Below, piece by piece: positions 24,736-37,573 of a DNA stretch of 64,000 nucleotides. The translations under genes were made by a program, and so were the position numbers. The notes below the pieces were generated by a model. It did no database searches. It was given only the letters and a program-made list of their open reading frames with translations, and was not told the origin of the DNA. Source of the DNA: Dimorphilus gyrociliatus (taxonomy: Eukaryota; Annelida; Polychaeta; Dinophilidae); assembly GCA_904063045.1 (NCBI GenBank), contig CAJFCJ010000002.1, positions 1,448,422 to 1,512,421 of the forward strand, read 5' to 3'. The first letter of the stretch is position 1. Each line of letters opens with the position of its first letter.

Positions 24736-27700
24736 ATGTTAGGGACAAGTTTAGGAATACTTTTAATCTCTATGTTCGTTACAAAAACGGCAGCAAATTG
24801 TTTAGAAACAAAGGATGGATTATGCCTTCTAAGTGAGCAGACAAATAGGGCTTCAGCCGCAATCAAATGTCAAGAAATAAATAAGAAATTAGTGTCAGTT
24901 AAAACCAAAGAGGATAGAAAAATATTAGATTCGATAGGTATAATGTTATCCAAGAAAAATTCATCACTAGATGAGAGAGCATGGATAGAAGGGCGTATAA
25001 AGGTTGATCAAAAGTTTAAATGGACCAATTCAATCTCAGAGTACGGTAGGTAGTCGCTTTATTACGCATTGTTACGTATGATAATTACGTAAGCTAGTGA
25101 AAAATCGGGTGAGGTCACGGTATTGTGCCAATTTTACGCAATTAGATGTCGTTTTACTAAAAAGCATTAATTGATTTTACATCAAAACTTTATCATTTAA
25201 AATATTTTATTAGTTTTATATAAGATAGGTATTTGAACTTTTAAAAAAGGAATATAAATTTTTTCTATTTTCGTAACTAAATAAGCAGTATAGAATTCTG
25301 TAATAAACTATTAAACTCTGTTGTGTCTAAGTATCTAGTAGCCTACGTTATAAAATTTCTATATTTATTAAAAGTAAAACTTTATAGGGCTTAAAAAAAA
25401 ATCAAACAGTTTAAATTTTATATAAAAACAATTTATTTATACAGTAATCGGTTTTTTGTTCTTTTTTTTCTAAATTCTATTTTCATATTTCAAATTATTA
25501 AACCTTTTTATGCTTTATTACGTAAGTCCCTTAACTTTATATTAGTTTAAAAACCTAGCAAATAAAATCTGGTTTTTAAACATTTATTTGAATTTTACGC
25601 AAACTTAAATGGAGGAAGGACATGTTATTTCATTACGCTAGAAATCTTCTTCTCTTCCCTTTTTAAAAAGATTCTATGGATTTCTTCCTTTATCAGTAAT
25701 GTTGTTTAGCTTTCCCTACAGTGCATCTAAATTAGAAAATTGATGGCCAACGTCCAACTATTTGCTAAAGATATACCACTGAGCCCTATAAGAAGGGTTC
25801 ACACCCTATTCTTTAAATATATCTTGTTAGTAGCGTAGGCGGAGGTATAAGCTTTTGTTTTTCATTGCAAAGAATTTTGAATTTCACTGAATATTTACAT
25901 TAAGTCACCTTGATAATGTTTTATCTATTTAGATGTTTATATCAAATATAGTTTAAGATAAATAATTGGTATGTCTATAGAAATTCACAAGTCTAATAAG
26001 ACGTAAACTGTTTATGAATATTTATCTTACTTTCTCTCTACATGGCATACATTACAATATATACGCCGTATTGTATTAGATATATATCATAGAAATGATA
26101 TAAATTGTAATTGTTCTGAGTAACAGTTCAACAATAACTCCTAGTTTATTATCGAATGACATCAGCAATTCAGTAGTATTAACTGCTATTATTAAAGCAC
26201 TTCCTTTAATTTTTTTTTAAATTTATTATTCATAAATTCTGTACATACAATAAATACTACAGACGTTATAATATATATATATATATACTGTATGTCTTTA
26301 ATAGTTCTAAGCTATTTAACTAGTATATCATTAAATGACGTATCGATTTTAATATGTTTTAAAGGAATAACCAGTTTAAGTTTTGCATAGATATGCAGTT
26401 TATATATTTATATATTAATGCTTTAAATTTATTTATAGATAGTCTGTCCTTTTTCTAAATAATTAACATTAGCTTATTACTGTTGAACAAAATACATAAA
26501 ATTACATACAATTACTAATTAAGCAGATATCTTTTCGGTGAATCACATTTATATTGGGTGTTTATCAAATGCAAGTCTAAGAAAAGGGGAAACTCGTATG
26601 TTTAAGGGGAAATTTTTACTCTGATCACGGGTAGTATGAGTAAATAAAAACGCAAAATTACTATTTAGAGCTATTTTCACAGAATTAGAGGATAAAGAAC
26701 TTGACAAATACTAAAAAAAAAAATTCTTTGATTATTATACATTGATTTTTTTAGATTATTTATAAAAAGAAATTAGTAGCAGCTTTTTTTCCACCCGTAA
26801 AGATTATCGCAATATGTGTTCATGATAGCCATTAATCGTAAGATTCTTACGTCTTATTTGTTGAAACTCAAAACAGGACTCGGATTAAGCGAGCAAAATT
26901 TGCGAAGATCCTGTATAAAGCTAGATTTGGGAAGGAGTGTGGAAAACAGTCTGCAAACGGATTACTGCAATGCCACAATGCCGTACTTATGCCAACGTGG
27001 TAAGATGGAGCACGTTTAGGTTAAATATGGCCCCTTATAATCCATATTCAATATATTTTTAGCAACCACCGGGCCTTGTTCACCTTTTTCGGAAAATCTG
27101 AAGCTTGGCGATTTTTGCTATGATTTACTGATTGCTGGAAAGCATTGGTTTCAGGCTGCCGGCGAGTGTGAATTAGCGGTAATCAGCGATCTAAATATTC
27201 ACAATAGAATTCATCAATGGCTGAAGACTAAAGGAATTACCGTATGGGTAGGAGCTACAAGGATGAGCAGTGATGGTATACCAACCACTTTCCTTTTTAT
27301 ATATCAATACTTAAGCACTAAATTTATACGGCAGTCTCGCTGAACGATTTTCGATGGGTGGATACATTCGAAAGCGGTCAATCGTGTTTGATTAGCGACA
27401 GAGGTGGTAAACTTTCTTCTGCGGACTGTAACAGCTCATGGAATGTGGTTTGCGAAGAACAGAATTCTTTAATATCCCAAACTGCTAGCGCTACTACCGC
27501 TTCTACTACCAAAACAAGAGATAGTACTACAGATGCTGATGCAACATCAAAGCGGTTAACAGTTACAATTAATAACAATCAAATAACTACAGAAGGAGCA
27601 AACTTAACCATTTCACAATCTAGTCTACCTGATAATAAAACCACGAAGAGTACAGAATCGCCTAGTAATAGCTATAGTTCTAACGACAACCGTAAGTAAA

Positions 27701-27863
27701 TTACTAACTATTTCTAAAAATCATAATTCTAAAGCCACATTGTGATTCTCCCTGAATAGTTATAATTATATTGGTACCAGCCGTATTGGTCTTCATCTTT
27801 ATAGTTGCTAGCCTGACTCTTTTAGCCTGGTGGATTAGCTCGAAGAAAACCGAAGACAAGTGA
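24736..27863 (+). CDS. Single-pass membrane protein with two C-type lectin-like domains
   Basis: Five exons, 24736-25045, 26877-26999, 27063-27275, 27335-27691 and 27760-27863, all joined at phase 1, give 368 codons. ATG at 24736 starts a signal peptide (LGILLISMFVTKTAA). Domain 1 (about 26-143) is split by a 1.8-kb intron and shows AWIEG, FKWTNS and YCNATMPYLC. Domain 2 (about 150-270) shows CYDLLIAGKHWFQAAGEC, VWVGATR and WNVVCEE. Neither has EPN/QPD plus WND calcium-site motifs, so calcium-dependent sugar binding is unlikely. A Ser/Thr-rich stalk of about 75 residues, one membrane span (LIIILVPAVLVFIFIVASL) and a short basic tail follow. It faces the cell exterior; the ligand is unknown. 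Confidence 0.85.
25046..26876 (+). other. Long intron splitting lectin domain 1
   Basis: This 1,831-base AT-rich intron is some 25 times longer than the usual intron here. I saw no coding frame with family features in it, on either strand. A TA run is near 26270-26287. Confidence 0.6.
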
Positions 27864-28103
27864 CAAACTAAACTTAGAAACCCCGAGAGATCAGGACAAT
27901 AATTCCTTCGATAGCAATAAACTATGACGGCCTTAGTGAACGATTGACAAACGAAGCGTTCAGTTAATTTATAATTAATAGTTATTTACGCATGAACAAA
28001 TCTTGCTATTGTCTAAGCATTCATAGATAATCAATTTTTTGTCTTCCCATAAATAAAAAACGTAACGTTTTTTTTTATTCTTTATTATTCAATGTTTTTT
28101 TTT

Positions 28104-28673
28104 TCATATTTCAACATTATAAATATAATTCTCTGTCAAATTAACAATATTGCTATCGGGTCTTTTTTTATGAACACGCGAATATATCGGCTTCATTCCA
28201 TCAGCTTTCTCTTGAGCATTTTCACAATTCGTGCGGTTTGTATCGGCTTTCGAATAGTGTTTCTCGTTTGGCTCTTCAACAGTATGGTAGATATTCTCAG
28301 CCAGGTAATACACTGGACTAGAATCTGGTACAAAATCCGGCATTGGGGCTTTTAAATCTTTTTTAGCTTCTGATATTTTCTTATTAAGTTCTTTCTCATC
28401 GTTGAGACGATTCTTTAATCGTATATATTTTATTGTAAAAAGGACGATAGTACAGACTATAGAAAATATGAAGGCGATGGATATACCGACTACTGCAGCT
28501 ATAAGTATTCCGGTTGAAATCAATTCCTCTTGGCTTTCACAAGGGCAATAGGGAATCAAAATATTTCCATCATCACATGTACCTCTCGTCAAATTGTCGA
28601 GTTTAATTGTACAATAGCCTTTAGGTATCTTGGTATCCGGACAAGCATATATCACCGGACAGCTTAAAGTCAT
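28104..28673 (-). CDS. Small Cys-rich membrane protein with tyrosine-bearing tail
   Basis: A 189-codon frame from ATG at 28673. The first 50 or so residues hold six cysteines, ending in CPC. A strong membrane span follows (ISTGILIAAVVGISIAFIFSIVCTIVLF with adjacent residues 52-80). The cytoplasmic tail of about 105 residues is charged and carries tyrosines in YHTV and YSRV (YxxV) contexts and a C-terminal YIYNVEI. There is no signal peptide in this frame, so an upstream exon may supply one, with an acceptor near 28663 possible; alternatively the span acts as a signal anchor. I do not recognise a family. It converges with the lectin gene, 240 bases apart. Confidence 0.55.
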   Translation of the reverse strand: MTLSCPVIYACPDTKIPKGYCTIKLDNLTRGTCDDGNILIPYCPCESQEELISTGILIAAVVGISIAFIFSIVCTIVLFTIKYIRLKNRLNDEKELNKKISEAKKDLKAPMPDFVPDSSPVYYLAENIYHTVEEPNEKHYSKADTNRTNCENAQEKADGMKPIYSRVHKKRPDSNIVNLTENYIYNVEI

Positions 28674-31600
28674 GTTGAGGAGTTGTAAAAAAATTGTTTA
28701 TGATTCGTCTCCACCCTTTCGTTTAGTAATTTTTTGTTCAAATGTTCAAATATGGGTAGAGCAGTGACTGTACCGCTATATACGCGTATAGGAGTATATA
28801 TAAGTCTGTATAATACGGAATATATAATATGTTTTTTTACTCAACCACCAATGAATCATCCGCCAACGTAAGTGAATAGGCTTAATGCCGGGCTATTTGA
28901 AAGGGAATTCCTTTGAAAGCCGCCCCGTAAAGCTTTGGTAAAGCTTCCTGTGTCACGAAGGAGAATCACCGTAACGTTTATTTGTGTTAGTTAAAATGTT
29001 GCATGATACACGCCAATAGAACACTTCGAGAATCCGCTATATTTATTTTAAGACACATGGATTAAACAGGAGTAAATAAATTCCTCGCCGCTACAAAATA
29101 AAACGGAATTAGGTCTTAAACACTACGTGTAATCTATCTATTTACCCTTATATCTTGTCTTGATTATGTTATTACTTAATTTTAAGCCTGACTTTTATTC
29201 ACATGCACGCTATTTGGCCGGACACATTACACCATTACACCTTCCAAAACACATAAAAAACACTACATAAACGAAAAACAAATGTGTTTTACGACTTAAA
29301 GGGATGTTCAAGTGTTGCATAGGCGTTAACCGTTCAAATAACTATTTACAAAAAGGAATCCTTGGGTGTTAATCGTATTGAACGAGAAAAATACCGAAAA
29401 ATAGTGATACAAAAGCGAGAGAGTAAAATTTCTTAATAGGTTTGGTTAATTCAACGAGTATTTAACTCACCTTTTGTTGAAAATGTTGCCGTTGATAATT
29501 TTCACGACTTCCTCCCTAAAACAGATAAAATATGATAAGAATACACCAATAACTTTGCCATAATATGCCTACTGGATTTTCTAGGAGTTTTCCAGATGCT
29601 TTTACCAGTTATAACTGGCAGTCAGTCGAAATGGATCTGCTCAACGAACGGAACCGGAAATTGAACTAAGCATTGCAATTACACGTGCGACATTCGATTT
29701 GTTAACTATTACACTTCGATTGTTAGCGAATAGTGGTTAATCTTTCGTTAGGGTCATGTAACATCTAGATTAAAAATTTATTACGCTTGAACTTAATAAT
29801 CCATTAATCCAGATCGGTTACGATAAATATAAGATAAAATCGATTGAAAAGTGTTTTTACTTTTAAAAAAAAAATTCAATGGTCCGGTCCAACAGACCAG
29901 TTTAGCTAGTTGGGTTTTCTTTACAATTTACAATTTAAAAAAAGATTTTTTTACTTTTTACAAAAAAAAAGAATAGTAAAAATGGACTTTTTACTCTCAA
30001 TTTCCTACGAAATAATTGACTTATGCGCCTAATAGGCGATAGCGTGAGTTTACTAGATTGAATTTTAAGTAAACTCTTGCTACAAATATTGGGTCTGCAG
30101 GCTAATCTCTATAGAATTTATCTTAATGAATAATTTCTTTTGAGAAAAGTAATATTTAAATATAATATATAGAAATATTATTATATTTTAACAAGAATAA
30201 AACTTGAATAGAGGTCATTAAAAAAAAAGCCAAAACAATCAAAGTTTGTAATATCACTAAGAAAATATTTATAAAATATTCAGTAATCGTCTCAATTCTT
30301 AGAGATATAAGTATTAGTATATATATAAAGAAAATGCTCGGAAATCTTTTCTAATAGTTGAATTGGAATGATCTATATTGATTAAATAAAGCATTGTGAT
30401 TACTTACGAATGACACTCGTAATTATCGTTTCAGAGTTGTTCTTAATAGGATAGCTTTGAGTATATAAAAATATTAAATGTACCTTTTTTTTTTACTTTC
30501 TTCGTTCATAAATAACGTCTAGATATATCTGATATAATATACATTTATAAGAATTATTAGTCTTCTATATATATAGTTTTTAATCCTATTTTTCTTAGAC
30601 TGCATGATTTAATACCGATACTAAATCATTATATCATGACACTTTCTGAAATATACCTATATATGTATATATGTATGTATGCTTAGTTTTTCAGCTTATA
30701 AACGATCATTCAAGATACTTTATTCCAAATTCTATTTTTCTAAATTATCGCCCACTGTTTTCAATTCTCTTTAGGATACAATGACTCTCTTTAATCACCA
30801 GGGTAAATAGATTGAGGTTCTGAAATTTTTACGCCATATTTAAAACGTAAACGACTTTGAATAAGCTTTCAGTAATCTTAAACAATATTATATACTAATA
30901 TATGCAGCTAGTAGCTCGACAAAAAGTGCAACATTCAGATCAATATGTGATTTATAATATAAAAGTTCAATAACATGTATATAAAATATCTAAATAATTT
31001 GATTCATTATAATATAGCCTTTTATTTTTCTCCCTTTGATTTCTTTCTACTTTGTACAAGGATAGTATGGAAATTCTAGGTTGACTGATGGTAACGAAAA
31101 TTGGAACAATGGAATGTCTGCATTTATATTTATATTTTCTTTAGAATTTGCTGAATATTCCAGCGTATGTATTATACACCTATCTTACACTATTATGTCT
31201 TTTAGTACAACTTTGAGTAACGAAAACAGGGTCTAACCCAGCTTTGAAAAGAATTTATCTCTAAACAATCAAAAATTTCAATAGAGCAGACTTTTTATGA
31301 TCATATATATTAATACTCCTCTTTCCATAGTATACAATTAACCCTAGAATCGTATAGGTTGCCTGCTTGCATATTGGTCGAGAAGTTGAGATAAAGATCA
31401 AAAAATAGGTAAAATCATTATAAGTAGTGTAATAGATCAACTCTGTGAAGGAGTCGATTAATTGTCTTGTGTGGCCTGTCTGTGACTTTGGATGATTTTC
31501 GAAACGCCATTCTGATCTGAAAGCCAAATACCGTAAAGTGAAATATTTTATCGAGAATAGTAGTTTGTATGAATTTCTTTTATATTTACATAACGTATGT

Positions 31601-31812
31601 TATGCTAGTGTTCCGACTAGCGGCTCATACAGCGTGGAGCAATAACTACATAGCTAGTGTGTATGTGAGAGAGAGAGAAATAATCAATGAACATTTCGCA
31701 GTGCTTATTTATAAGACCAATGGTGTTTCTGCATAATTGCATAATAAGATTTTTTAATGGGTAAATATACACGATATTCTGCAAAATTGTAGATAGAAAA
31801 CATATTACGAAG
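28674..31812. other. 3.1-kb AT-rich stretch, no coding gene supported
   Basis: No exon with recognisable protein similarity was found. On the minus strand 29472-29518 is bounded by a fair acceptor (TGTTTTAG) and donor (GTGAGT) and could be a leader exon of the small membrane protein gene. The right end should contain the SLC22 promoter. TA-rich runs recur. Confidence 0.4.
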
Positions 31813-33619
31813 ATGACTTTGAAGTCGATCAGAACGTATGAAGATGTTATGCATATGATTGGAGGGTTCGGCCTCTATCAGAGAATCTGTTTCGTCTTCA
31901 TACAGATGGCCGATTTATTTGGCGCGTTTATCATCTTCTCTCCGATTCTCATAGCTGCTGTCCCTGCAAATTTGGATTGCTCTCCGTCAAACCAAACAAA
32001 TGGAACGAATTCTTCTCAGCAATTTGATGAGAAAACATCAACTATCGTTGCTACAGTAAAAATGCCTATATTTTAACAATCTTAGCATAGTTCATTCCTG
32101 TTTAAAAAAAAACAACAAAATAGATAGGTCTACTCGACACTAACATACAAAAATTGATTTTTATAAAATCCTTTACAGTGGCAACTTGTTTGCGACAAGG
32201 CTTGGGTACCAGATACAATCAATACAATACAAATGATAGGTTTCTTCCTTGGAGCCGCAATTTTTGGGCAATTGAGTGATGCAACAGGAAGGAGACATAC
32301 ATATTTCTTTGGAAATTTAGTGCTAGTACTACCATGTCTTGTTTCTGCTTTCGTTCCAAACTGGTATTACTATGCCGCTTGTCGTTTATTTAGTGGTTTG
32401 TGTTGAAAATAGTTGTAGTATGTCTTTGATAAGATGAAATTTGCATATCATGTTAAACAGGTATCGGATTCGGAGGTCTACAAGTAATAAGCTCTGTGTA
32501 AGTAGAAATTAGAGATATTTTTAATCGGCAATTTTTCTTATCATGACTATAATAAAAATAATTTAGCTATTTCATTCTATTTTTATTAGATATCCTTTAG
32601 AAATTGTATCGAAGAAGTACAGAAGTTTAGCTGGGACATTTGGGTTTTGGGCTATTGGACAAATGCTTTTAGCACCAATGGCCTATTATTTTAGAAAATG
32701 GCAAACTCTTCTTATAGTTTCCTGTTCAACAAGCATTCCGTTCTTTCTTGGATGGTTCTTTGTACCAGAGAGTCCAAGATGGTTACTGCAAAAAGAAAGA
32801 TATCACGAAGCTCACAAAATTCTGCAGAAAATTGCTAGGAGAAATGGGCGAACTTGTCCCGACTTGGGAACGCTCAAAAGAATTACTGTAAGAGATGATA
32901 AGCGTGTTTCCTGCATGAAACTATGGGTCAGAGAACATTTTAAGAAAACAGCAGTCTTAGGGTTGAGTTGGTATACCGTCTACTGCACATATTACGTAAT
33001 ATCTTTTAACTTTCCACATGACCTTATAAATAACAAATATCTGAGTATACTAATAATTGGAGCTGTTGATTGGCCTGCAATGTTATCCGTAATTGCCGCA
33101 AACTGCTTGACTGGAAGAAAAAAATCGCTTTTCATCTACATTATAATAGCTGCCATTGGGGTTTTGACAATTCTAATAATTGGTATTTTGAAAATGCGAA
33201 ATGATTTGAAAGTTCTTCTCTTTATTGGGGGACTAATGGCTAAGGGTTGTATGGTTGCGAACATGTATGTTCTTAGAATTTATACTGCAGAAACTTATCC
33301 AACAATCGTTAGGTCATCGGCCGTTGGCCTTGGGAGTATGTTTGGGTGTAAGGGGAGTATTTCAGCTCCTCTTCTTTTACTTACGTTCCATAAATTCCCT
33401 CTCGGACCTTTCTTGGTTATTTTTATACTATTTGTGTTGACGTTAATATTAGTGTTCCTATGCCTATCTGAAACAAAAGGTTTGCACCTCAGCGATTCTT
33501 TCAAAGACCAACAGATGGCGTTGAAAAGCAACTATAGTAAAGATGTTGAAGACGAAAAGAGTTACGAGCAAGGGGAATTGGTGTCTAACGGCGAAAAAGA
33601 GCAAATTACATTTTATTAA
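31813..33619 (+). CDS. SLC22-family (organic cation/anion) transporter
   Basis: Exons 31813-32055, 32179-32395, 32461-32497 and 32590-33619 (phases 0, 1, 2) give 508 codons. SLC22 proteins are plasma-membrane major facilitator carriers for organic cations, anions and zwitterions. Seen: the first span near residue 20, a large extracellular loop with NQT, NGT and NSS glycosylation sites (short for the family), the WQLVCDKAWVPD block, the MFS loop motif GQLSDATGRR, GIGFGG after span 4, and the SLC22 signature PESPRWLLQKER after span 6. ETYPTIVRSSAVGL before the last spans is also typical. The extracellular loop has fewer cysteines than vertebrate OCTs. Substrate cannot be told from sequence. Confidence 0.92.
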
Positions 33620-36609
33620 ACAGCTAAATTGTCAGGTTTAAGCTTAACACGTATTAGCTAACAAAAAGACTGTAATATTTAGATATAAATTTTGTTTTTT
33701 TGCGCATAACGTCCGAGTATGGAGACCATAAATATTCCACATAATTTGAACATAAATATCCATTTATTATGTTCAATTTATTGATAGTTTAGAGTGAGTA
33801 TATTATTGACTTGCCTTGTTTTCTATTGTTTCTCTTTTGCTTGTACACGCACATACAAATATATATATGTATTACACATGGTTATAGATGATAAAATAGA
33901 AACAATTAGCATCATTTTTAACACTGCTACCGTTTTTTGACAAGACTGTTTTCTACATTGTTTAAATAGCAAAGGTATTTCCTGATTTATATCTAAAAAA
34001 AATCCGTATTTTTTTCTAATATGTGTCATATTTTTACATTTTAACTTTTGTTAATTTTTACTGCTTTACGTATACTGCAAAACTAAAATTTTCACGAATA
34101 TATGTATTGTGATATTATATACTATATTGAGCAATAAAATAGGGTATAAAATGACAAAATGCATACATCTTACGGTGGAAAAAGATCTGATATCATCTAC
34201 TATAATAAAGTTAGGTCAGAATGATGAAAAGAGAGGAAGAGAATTAGCCGAATCCAAGTAAAGAGGAAAAAGCACGATAATAAAAAGGCGGTGGCTATAA
34301 ACGTTCTTAAATCGTCTAATCAATAATAATATCCACTCGAATGCCTTCTTCAACAAAATAGCCAAAGAACGTCAAGGCGTTTTGGATCGTGATTGACAAA
34401 CCAAGGTACGCCCCCTGGTGAGAAGCGCGGATGTCAACCGCGTTTCATTCGCTCTCCTCCAGAGAGAAGGTAAGTTATTTTTATATATTTTTTTGTCTTT
34501 CCATCTCGTCCCAAACATATATAAAAATATTTTATGGCACTAACAGCTATTGTCGTCCTAATTTTATGATAAATGTGGTGTAAATCCTATTAGCGCCTCG
34601 CCTTAATTTTTTTCGAAAAAATCTAGTTAACTAATTATCATTAAAGAAGAGGCCCAATCTAATTTATCAGAGATGTATGAGAAAGGCACGTATAAACATT
34701 TAATTACATCTTACAAAGACCGATAATTTATTAAGACCGGTAGAAAAAGAGACAAGTCCCTATATAACTAGACTACAGATAGAAATCAATGGAGTGATTG
34801 ATGAAGGGATGACGAAAGCTATATGAAAGTATTTGTATATAGAATATAATCGAAATCGACTTTCTCTTCACTGCTTTTAAGTTCACAAATTTACGTCCAT
34901 CTCTCAAGACCCAGTCATCCACTTTAGATTAAGAGATTATTCTATAATCCATAACGCTTCTATTCGCTAATTCCTAATTATTAATTGTTATTGCCAGGCT
35001 TCAGAATTAATATCTTGCTACTTATTGTGACAAATTTACTTGTTAAGGGTTTCCCTTATTTAATTTTCCTTCTTAGTCTTGCTAATTCGACAAATTTATT
35101 TCACCTGACAAAAGAGTGATTTTTCGTTTTTATATATGGAAAACAAGATATAAAATTTATGCGAGCTTGTCGCAATTAGGCTTTTTACTGCAGCAAAATA
35201 TACGAGCGTTCCGCGCTGAAAAAGGGACGCTTTGAAGCTGTGCGCCTTCTTCCCATTACATATATATATATACATATAGGGCTTTTTTATCCACAATATG
35301 TAGTTTATGTGTATACTACGCTTGATATTCTTTATATTTCGCGTAAATTTGAAAGAAAGCCAAGAAAGTAGAGAGGAAGGAGAGGAAGTTTGTAGAGAAT
35401 GAGAGAGAGCGAGAGAGAGAGAGAGTCAGAGAAAGAGACAGACAAGCGGACAGATAGACAGACGGACAGATAGAGAAAGAACGACACTAAGAAAGATAGT
35501 TAGTTTAATAGTAGAAGAAAGATTAGTAACAAAAAAAAATCTAATCCTATCCACAGATACTTTTCATTGTTATTGATATCCGTATATATATTCATCATTA
35601 TAAAGCTTCTGCTATTTTTTCTCTACAACCATATTTACACAAATGCAAACTATGCAAACGTTAATAGGTATGTATAGGTGTTATATTACCAACAGTCTCC
35701 TAATTATGACTCGTAAGATTGTATTTAGGGACACCAGAGATTTTTTTCTTAATGAATTTCCTACAAGTAATCAATTAACATCAGAAAGATATAGCGCCCA
35801 AGACGAATCGATTGGACGCCTTGAAAGGAAAAATTGTTTCTAAATAACTCTCTCTTTCAGGCGTCTAATCGATTTTGAATTAATACCCTCCTGTCTCTCA
35901 ATGACATGTTCATATCGATTCACTGATGAAATCGACAAGTCGGCGTATAGATGCAACAGTTCTAGAACATAGTGCAATTGTATAATAAATAGGTAGGCAA
36001 CGTAATTTTTCCATAGACGAACGAGAGGAAATTGTTAGTTACGTTAACGCCATACACATTCAGGCTGACTTTGTTTCCATACGCGTGCGTGGAATCACTT
36101 TCATGCATCGCTTCATTCATTATCCGAGGTTCGATAGCAGCTTTCGACTCGGCGTCGCCTCTCCACTTCTTCCTTGTAAGAAGATTTGAGAGAGATGTAG
36201 AGTGGGGTGTGAGAAAAAGATAGAATAAATGAAAATGATAGACGGGGAGAGAAGCGACATAGAGGGCACGGGAGAGTCAAAGCGCAAATGCAATAAACTG
36301 TGCAGTATTGGTGGCGTTATTCCATTTTCATCGGAAACGTTAAACGCCCGTAAAGAGACATTGAGGCGACATTATCAATCAAGACTCAACTAGACGGTTT
36401 GTCTAAGCAAGCGTGACAGTAATGTCCGTCTGGAGACGGTTTAACGCCGCTAGTTGACGACGAGACTCCTTCATACCATGTATAAGTATACCGTAAATTA
36501 GTCTTGTTAAGCTCGGCAAATGTCATACTATAAATAGATACAGAGAACAAAAAACAAATTCACTGTCAGCACCTGCAGTGACCTCGTTTTTCATATTTTT
36601 CCTCTACAG
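33620..36609. other. Intergenic stretch with a possible leader exon of the sulfotransferase gene
   Basis: No coding gene seen. A candidate non-coding exon ends at 34469 with AGAGAGAAG before GTAAGT; it could join the acceptor at 36608-36609 just before the sulfotransferase start codon, making a 2.1-kb leader intron. GA-rich and GACA-rich simple sequence lies at about 35390-35480. Short frames at 35643-35843 and 36032-36223 have no family features. Confidence 0.4.
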
Positions 36610-36613
36610 GCCA

Positions 36614-37573
36614 ATGGATAAAGATTTGAAGAGAAAATACTTGAAAATTTTCTTTCTATTCTCATCTATATCAACATTGGCAATATTCTTCTTATGTTCC
36701 GGTATAAGACCTTCAGTTTGTAGAATAACTTTACCGCAAGTTCAAAATAATAGGATACACTATAAGCATGCCAAAAGGAGACTTCCTAAAGCTATAATAA
36801 TAGGAGTCAGAAAAGGAGGAAGCCGAGCACTCTTGGAATTCCTTGATATTCATCCAAAGATTAGGATATGTCATCGTGAAATGCACTTTTTTAATAATGA
36901 CGACGCATACGCTGAAGGATTGGAATGGTATAGGAGGAAGATGCCCTACTCCTTTGCAGATCAAATCACCATCGAAAAAACACCCGCCTATTTTACCTCG
37001 ATCGACGCCGCCCAGCGAATTCACTCGATGAATTCTTCCATTAAACTAATACTGGTGGCGCGTAACCCTACTGATCGGGCGATCAGTGACTATGAACAAA
37101 TCCAACAAAACCGCTTAAGCAGGAACAAACAACGGCAAACTTTCGACGAGTTGGCATTTAATGCAGACGGCGGAGTACAGGAAGACTATTCGGCCATAGA
37201 AAGAGGCATTTATCACAAGCACTTATCCGTCTGGCTAAACTATTTCTCACTCGATCAAATTCTAGTACTATCATCGGAACTACTAATAACTGATCCGGTC
37301 TTGGTTCTACGGAAAGTTCAACTGTTTCTGGGACTACAACCTTACATTCGACAAAGTCATTTCGTTTATAATCCGTCGAAAGGATTTTTCTGCAAAGCCG
37401 ATTCAGTGGGCCGTCAATGTTTGTCAAAGAGCAAAGGTCGAACTCATCCTAAGCTTTCCCCTAGTACAAGACGAAAATTAGAAGAATTCTATATACCGCA
37501 CAGTCAGCATTTTTATAAAATGGTCGGCAGGAATTTTGCATGGTTTCCAAATGACAGTATTAACCTCACATGA
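36614..37573 (+). CDS. Heparan sulfate glucosamine 3-O-sulfotransferase
   Basis: One coding exon of 319 codons. The enzyme transfers sulfate from PAPS to the 3-OH of glucosamine in heparan sulfate, in the Golgi lumen. It is a type II membrane protein with a span at about residues 10-30. Seen: the 5'-phosphosulfate loop VRKGGSRALLEFL (about 65-77), the catalytic Glu in REMHFF (Glu89), EKTPAYFTS, the 3'-phosphate site VARNPTDRAISDYEQ (about 148-162), the paired cysteines FFCKADSVGRQC, and KGRTHP. The short stem and overall form resemble HS3ST1 and HS3ST5 rather than types 2, 3 or 4. ATG at 36614 was chosen because a clear acceptor (CTCTACAG) ends at 36609, so upstream sequence is intron. Confidence 0.93.
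   Translation: MDKDLKRKYLKIFFLFSSISTLAIFFLCSGIRPSVCRITLPQVQNNRIHYKHAKRRLPKAIIIGVRKGGSRALLEFLDIHPKIRICHREMHFFNNDDAYAEGLEWYRRKMPYSFADQITIEKTPAYFTSIDAAQRIHSMNSSIKLILVARNPTDRAISDYEQIQQNRLSRNKQRQTFDELAFNADGGVQEDYSAIERGIYHKHLSVWLNYFSLDQILVLSSELLITDPVLVLRKVQLFLGLQPYIRQSHFVYNPSKGFFCKADSVGRQCLSKSKGRTHPKLSPSTRRKLEEFYIPHSQHFYKMVGRNFAWFPNDSINLT

Noticed and set aside
31261-31527. 88-codon minus-strand frame left of the SLC22 gene
   Set aside because: No recognisable feature and no intron fit; AT-rich chance frame is likelier.
35643-36223. Two short plus-strand frames between SLC22 and the sulfotransferase
   Set aside because: About 60 codons each, no domain, signal peptide or good splice context.
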